From assembly GCA_944350065.1 (NCBI GenBank), contig CALVOD010000020.1, positions 1 to 16,555 on the forward strand: 16,555 nucleotides of DNA, read 5' to 3'. Both the position numbers and the translations under genes were made by a program. The notes beneath the pieces were generated by a model. That model made no database searches, was not told the origin of the DNA, and saw nothing but the letters and a program-made list of their open reading frames with translations. This document shows, piece by piece, positions 13,106 through 16,555 of this stretch. Each line of letters begins with the position of its first letter. Within the stretch, counting starts at the first letter, position 1. This stretch comes from an uncultured Clostridia bacterium. Its GTDB lineage: Bacteria > Bacillota > Clostridia > Christensenellales > DTU072.

Positions 13106-14308
13106 TTATTCGAAGATCTTCGCAACAACGCCCGAACCTACCGTTCTGCCGCCTTCACGGATAGCGAAGCGCAGTCCCTGCTCGATAGCGATAGGAGTGA
13201 TAAGGGTGATGTCCATGTCGATGTTGTCGCCGGGCATTACCATTTCAACGCCCTTGGGAAGCGCGATGCTTCCGGTAACGTCGGTGGTACGGAAATAGAA
13301 CTGAGGACGATAGCCGTTGAAGAACGGGGTATGTCTGCCGCCTTCTTCCTTCGTAAGGACGTAAACCTGACCTTCGATGTGGGTGTGGGGTTTGATCGAG
13401 CCGACTTTGGCAAGGACCTGTCCTCTTTCGATATCTTTACGGTCTACGCCGCGCAGAAGAGCGCCGATGTTGTCGCCCGCCTGAGCGAAGTCAAGGAGCT
13501 TGCGGAACATTTCAACGCCGGTAACGGTGGTCTCGCGGGTGGGTTTGATACCGACGATCTCAACTTTGTCGCCGACTTTAACTTCACCTCTCTCAACTCT
13601 GCCCGTAGCAACGGTGCCGCGGCCGGTGATGGTGAATACGTCTTCGACAGGCATAAGGAAGGGCTTGTCGTTGGCGCGCTCGGGGGTGGGGATGTAGGAG
13701 TCTACTGCGTCGAGGAGCTCGCGGATGCAATCGCAATCGGGGCTCGCGGCGTTGCCTGCGGCAGCGGCTTCCATAGCCTTAAGAGCGGAACCCTTGATGA
13801 TCGGAATATCATCGCCGGGGAACTCGTACTGAGTGAGAAGATCGCGGATCTCCATCTCTACGAGGTCGAGGAGTTCGGGATCGTCGACCTGGTCGACTTT
13901 GTTCATGAATACGATGATGTAAGGAACACCGACCTGACGGGCGAGCAGGATGTGCTCACGGGTCTGAGGCATGGGACCGTCGGTAGCGGCAACGACGAGG
14001 ATAGCGCCGTCCATCTGAGCGGCTCCGGTGATCATGTTCTTAACATAGTCCGCGTGCCCGGGGCAGTCAACGTGAGCATAGTGACGGGTAGCGGTCTGAT
14101 ACTCAACGTGCGCGGTGTTGATCGTTATACCTCTGGCTTTCTCTTCGGGCGCCTTGTCGATCTGGTCATATCTCATGACTTCGGCGTTGCCGGCAGCAGC
14201 GGCAACCATCGTGATAGCCGCAGTCAAAGTGGTCTTGCCGTGGTCAACGTGACCGATGGTGCCTATATTGACGTGGGGCTTGGATCTGTCAAACTTACTT
14301 TTTGCCAT
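13106..14308 (-). CDS. tuf: Translation elongation factor Tu
   Basis: The 400-residue GTPase delivers aminoacyl-tRNA to the ribosomal A site. G-domain motifs are intact: P-loop GHVDHGKT (19-26), switch I RGITI (59-63), DCPGHADY (81-88), NKVD (136-139) and SAL (174-176). Domains II and III follow to the conserved C terminus VVAKIFE. After SALKAME there is an alanine-rich segment with two cysteines, AAAAGNAASPDCDCI (181-195), a few residues longer than in most EF-Tu and apparently lineage-specific. GGGAGGA lies nine bases before the ATG at 14308. It follows fusA on the same strand, the usual str-operon order, but has its own promoter at 14388-14416 and a strong terminator behind it. Confidence 0.98.
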   Translation of the reverse strand: MAKSKFDRSKPHVNIGTIGHVDHGKTTLTAAITMVAAAAGNAEVMRYDQIDKAPEEKARGITINTAHVEYQTATRHYAHVDCPGHADYVKNMITGAAQMDGAILVVAATDGPMPQTREHILLARQVGVPYIIVFMNKVDQVDDPELLDLVEMEIRDLLTQYEFPGDDIPIIKGSALKAMEAAAAGNAASPDCDCIRELLDAVDSYIPTPERANDKPFLMPVEDVFTITGRGTVATGRVERGEVKVGDKVEIVGIKPTRETTVTGVEMFRKLLDFAQAGDNIGALLRGVDRKDIERGQVLAKVGSIKPHTHIEGQVYVLTKEEGGRHTPFFNGYRPQFYFRTTDVTGSIALPKGVEMVMPGDNIDMDITLITPIAIEQGLRFAIREGGRTVGSGVVAKIFE

Positions 14309-14358
14309 TAGATTTGTCCTCCCAATAATGGTGATTTTATTTTTTGATAGTTTTGTTT

Positions 14359-14378
14359 CGGCAGTCTTTCTGACTCCG
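14359..14378 (-). other. Hairpin at the 5' end of the tuf leader
   Basis: In the RNA, CGG-AGTC-AGAAA-GACT-G-CCG forms a seven-pair stem with one bulged G, starting about three bases from the predicted 5' end (+1 near 14381). Such a position suits mRNA protection or a regulatory structure. Confidence 0.45.
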
Positions 14379-14387
14379 ATTAGGATT

Positions 14388-14416
14388 ATTATATAATAAA
14401 TGGCCCGCCTTGTCTA
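14388..14416 (-). promoter_or_regulatory. tuf promoter
   Basis: TAGACA (14416-14411), 17 bases, TATAAT (14393-14388) on the minus strand, within the 167-base fusA-tuf gap. Leader about 73 bases. Confidence 0.8.
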
Positions 14417-14475
14417 CCATTTTTTGACGAATTTAATTGAATTTTATGTAAACAAACGTGTCGCGGCAACCGCAA

Positions 14476-16545
14476 TCAGGCTTTCTTGCCGGTAATACGC
14501 TCGAATTCCGATTTCGGTACCTCGGTGTAGCAACTTAATTGCATCGTATAATTGCCTCTGCCCTGCGTCGCGGAACGCAACGTAGTGGCGTATCCGAACA
14601 TCTCCGAAAGCGGTACGTCCGCGTCCACAACCTTGATTCCTTTGCGGTCTTCGAGATTCTTCACAGCGCCTCTGCGGGAGTTTACGGTGCCCAGCACGTC
14701 GCCGAGATATTCGTCGGGACAGGTGATTTCCACGGACATTACGGGCTCGAGTATCGTCGCGCCGGCTTTCGCCGCCGCTTCCTTGAGCGCCATGCTCGCC
14801 GCTATTTTGAACGCCATTTCCGAGGAGTCCACTTCGTGCGAGGAGCCGTCTACGAGCTTCACCCTGAAGTCCATAAGCTCGTAACCCGCGATTACGCCCG
14901 CTTTCGCCGCGTCGCGTATGCCTTCCTCAACAGCTTTGATGAATTCCTTCGGCACGCTTCCGCCTACGGTCTCGTCCACGAATTCCACGCCGGAGCCCGC
15001 TTCGAGCGGCTCGATTTCGATGACGACGTGTCCGTACTGACCTTTACCGCCGGACTGACGGATGAACTTGCCTTCGGCGCGAGCGGGTTTCTTGATGGTC
15101 TCGCGGTACGCCACCTGCGGCTTACCGACGTTGGCTTCCACCTTGAACTCGCGAAGCAGTCTGTCAACTATTATTTCGAGGTGCAGTTCGCCCATACCGG
15201 CAATGATGGTCTGCCCCGTTTCCTGATCGGTATAAGTGCGGAAACTGGGATCCTCATCCGCAAGTTTGGATAACGCAATTCCCATTTTCTCCTGTCCGAG
15301 CTTGGTCTTGGGCTCTATCGCCACGCGGATAACGGGATCGGGGAATTCCATCTTTTCGAGTATGATGGGATGATTCATGTCGCACAGCGTATCGCCCGTC
15401 GTTATGTCCTTGAGACCTACGAGCGCTACGATGTCGCCCGCGTACGCTTCCTCTATCTCCTTACGCGAATTAGCGTGCATACGAAGTATTCTGCCGATAC
15501 GTTCGCGCTTGCCTTTAACGCTGTTCAGAACGGTCATTCCCGTACGGATAACGCCCGAATATACGCGATAGAAAGCGAGTTTACCGACGAAAGGATCTAC
15601 CATTATCTTGAACGCGAGTCCGGCAAGAGGCTGATCGTCGCCGGAAATACGCTCCGCGTGCTCGCCGTTCCATTCGCCCTGAACGTGAGGAACGTCCACC
15701 GGCGAAGGCAAAAGATCCACTACCGCGTCAAGCAGTATCTGAACACCCTTGTTACGGTAGGCGCTTCCGCAGATAACGGGAACGATCTGCATGTTTATGG
15801 TGGACTTGCGAAGCACGTTGAGCATTTCGCTCTCGGTTATCTCCTCGCCGTTGAAATACTTCTCGAGCAAAGTGTCGTCGTGCTCGGCGCAGGCTTCGAT
15901 TATTTGCAGTCTGTGCGCTTCCGCGCTCTCTTTGTATTCTTCGGGAATGGGTACTATGTCGAATTCCTTACCGCAATCGTCGTCGTGATACATCACCGCG
16001 TAATTGTGGATAAGATCTATTATCCCGCGGAAAGTGTCTTCCTGCCCGATAGGCAGCGTTATAGGCAACGGATTGGTGTGCAGACGATCGCGCATCATAC
16101 CGATCACCCTTTCGAAATCGGCGCCGTTTATGTCCATCTTGTTGACGAACGCTATACGCGGCACGCCGTATTTGTCGGCTTGACGCCATACGTTTTCGGA
16201 TTGCGGTTCGACGCCGCCTTTGGCGCAGAACACCGCTACCGCTCCGTCAAGTACGCGCAGACTGCGCTCCACTTCTACTGTGAAGTCGACGTGCCCGGGA
16301 GTATCGATAAGGTTAATGCAACAATCTCTCCATTTCGTGGTGGTCGCAGCGGAGGTTATGGTTATTCCCCTTTCCTGCTCCTGAACCATCCAGTCCATAG
16401 TTGCGTCACCCTCGTGTACCTCGCCCAGCTTGTGGGTCTTACCGGTATAGAAAAGTATGCGCTCCGACGTTGTTGTTTTGCCGGCGTCGATGTGCGCCAT
16501 AATTCCTATATTCCTGATCTTGTCGAGTGGATATTCTCTGGGCAT
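14476..16545 (-). CDS. fusA: Translation elongation factor G
   Basis: This 689-residue ribosomal translocase is complete. The G domain shows AHIDAGKT (17-24), switch I QERGITIT (57-64), DTPGHVDF (81-88) and NKMD (135-138); the later domains include GMGELHLEI in domain III, RQSGGKGQYGHV at the start of domain IV and the DVDSSE-like HEVDSSEMAFK stretch near the domain IV tip. Length matches the canonical EF-G of Bacillota rather than the EF-G2 paralogues. The ATG at 16545 is only ten bases from the window edge, and the visible upstream bases show at most a weak ribosome site. rpsL and rpsG would be expected just outside. No convincing terminator follows, so read-through into tuf is likely in addition to the internal promoter. 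Confidence 0.98.
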   Translation of the reverse strand: MPREYPLDKIRNIGIMAHIDAGKTTTSERILFYTGKTHKLGEVHEGDATMDWMVQEQERGITITSAATTTKWRDCCINLIDTPGHVDFTVEVERSLRVLDGAVAVFCAKGGVEPQSENVWRQADKYGVPRIAFVNKMDINGADFERVIGMMRDRLHTNPLPITLPIGQEDTFRGIIDLIHNYAVMYHDDDCGKEFDIVPIPEEYKESAEAHRLQIIEACAEHDDTLLEKYFNGEEITESEMLNVLRKSTINMQIVPVICGSAYRNKGVQILLDAVVDLLPSPVDVPHVQGEWNGEHAERISGDDQPLAGLAFKIMVDPFVGKLAFYRVYSGVIRTGMTVLNSVKGKRERIGRILRMHANSRKEIEEAYAGDIVALVGLKDITTGDTLCDMNHPIILEKMEFPDPVIRVAIEPKTKLGQEKMGIALSKLADEDPSFRTYTDQETGQTIIAGMGELHLEIIVDRLLREFKVEANVGKPQVAYRETIKKPARAEGKFIRQSGGKGQYGHVVIEIEPLEAGSGVEFVDETVGGSVPKEFIKAVEEGIRDAAKAGVIAGYELMDFRVKLVDGSSHEVDSSEMAFKIAASMALKEAAAKAGATILEPVMSVEITCPDEYLGDVLGTVNSRRGAVKNLEDRKGIKVVDADVPLSEMFGYATTLRSATQGRGNYTMQLSCYTEVPKSEFERITGKKA

Positions 16546-16555
16546 TTCCGTATTT

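Noticed and set aside
13331..14311. Long plus-strand open frame opposite tuf (about 326 codons)
   Set aside because: It lies entirely opposite EF-Tu, has no recognisable domain, and is explained by the codon bias of tuf.

Overview
The window looks like chromosomal DNA from a low- to mid-GC Bacillota, most likely an uncultured Clostridia-type anaerobe. The evidence is the start of a Rex redox repressor, strong TTGACA/TATAAT promoters, GGAGG-type ribosome sites, a yybP-ykoY manganese riboswitch, and Clostridia-like EF-Tu and EF-G. The class-level assignment is an inference. There are ten complete protein genes of recognised family, one complete gene I do not recognise, and one gene cut by the left edge. 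I see no tRNA, rRNA, insertion sequence, phage gene or CRISPR array.

Left part (1-1180). The first 25 codons of rex run off the left edge on the minus strand. They are preceded by a near-ideal promoter and an unusual operator-like array of three ATCGAT sites. Diverging from rex is a nucleoside hydrolase of the MTA/SAH nucleosidase family with an Asp-to-Asn change at the catalytic acid. A terminator usable from both sides closes this unit and the deoC unit that converges on it.

Minus-strand block (1175-8213). Read in the direction of transcription, this holds an unrecognised 142-144 residue protein, the potassium uptake pair trkA-trkH, then a P-type cation ATPase and deoC. The ATPase leader carries a yybP-ykoY (Mn2+) aptamer behind a consensus promoter, which points to Mn2+ (or Mn2+/Ca2+) export rather than plain Ca2+ transport. 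deoC follows the ATPase after 30 bases and probably shares its transcript.

Middle (8275-12824). A lipid kinase of the YegS/BmrU/DagK type lies on the plus strand. On the minus strand is a purine salvage operon, punA-add, whose promoter places the transcription start on the punA start codon, so the mRNA should be leaderless. Divergent from it is a family 27 alpha-galactosidase with a carbohydrate-binding-like domain inserted in its catalytic barrel, ending in a strong terminator.

Right part (12825-16555). A 230-base non-coding stretch rich in GTTAC/GTAAC has its own possible promoter and could fold into a three-stem structure. It may be an undescribed small RNA. It is followed on the minus strand by tuf and fusA, the distal end of a str operon.

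Common themes: MtnN-like hydrolase, PunA, Add and DeoC together break down nucleosides and deoxynucleosides, while Trk and the Mn2+-regulated ATPase manage ion balance. The most rewarding items are the Mn2+ riboswitch unit and its link to deoC, the leaderless punA, the Asn-variant nucleosidase, the rex operator array, the domain-inserted alpha-galactosidase and the possible RNA gene at 12855-13085.
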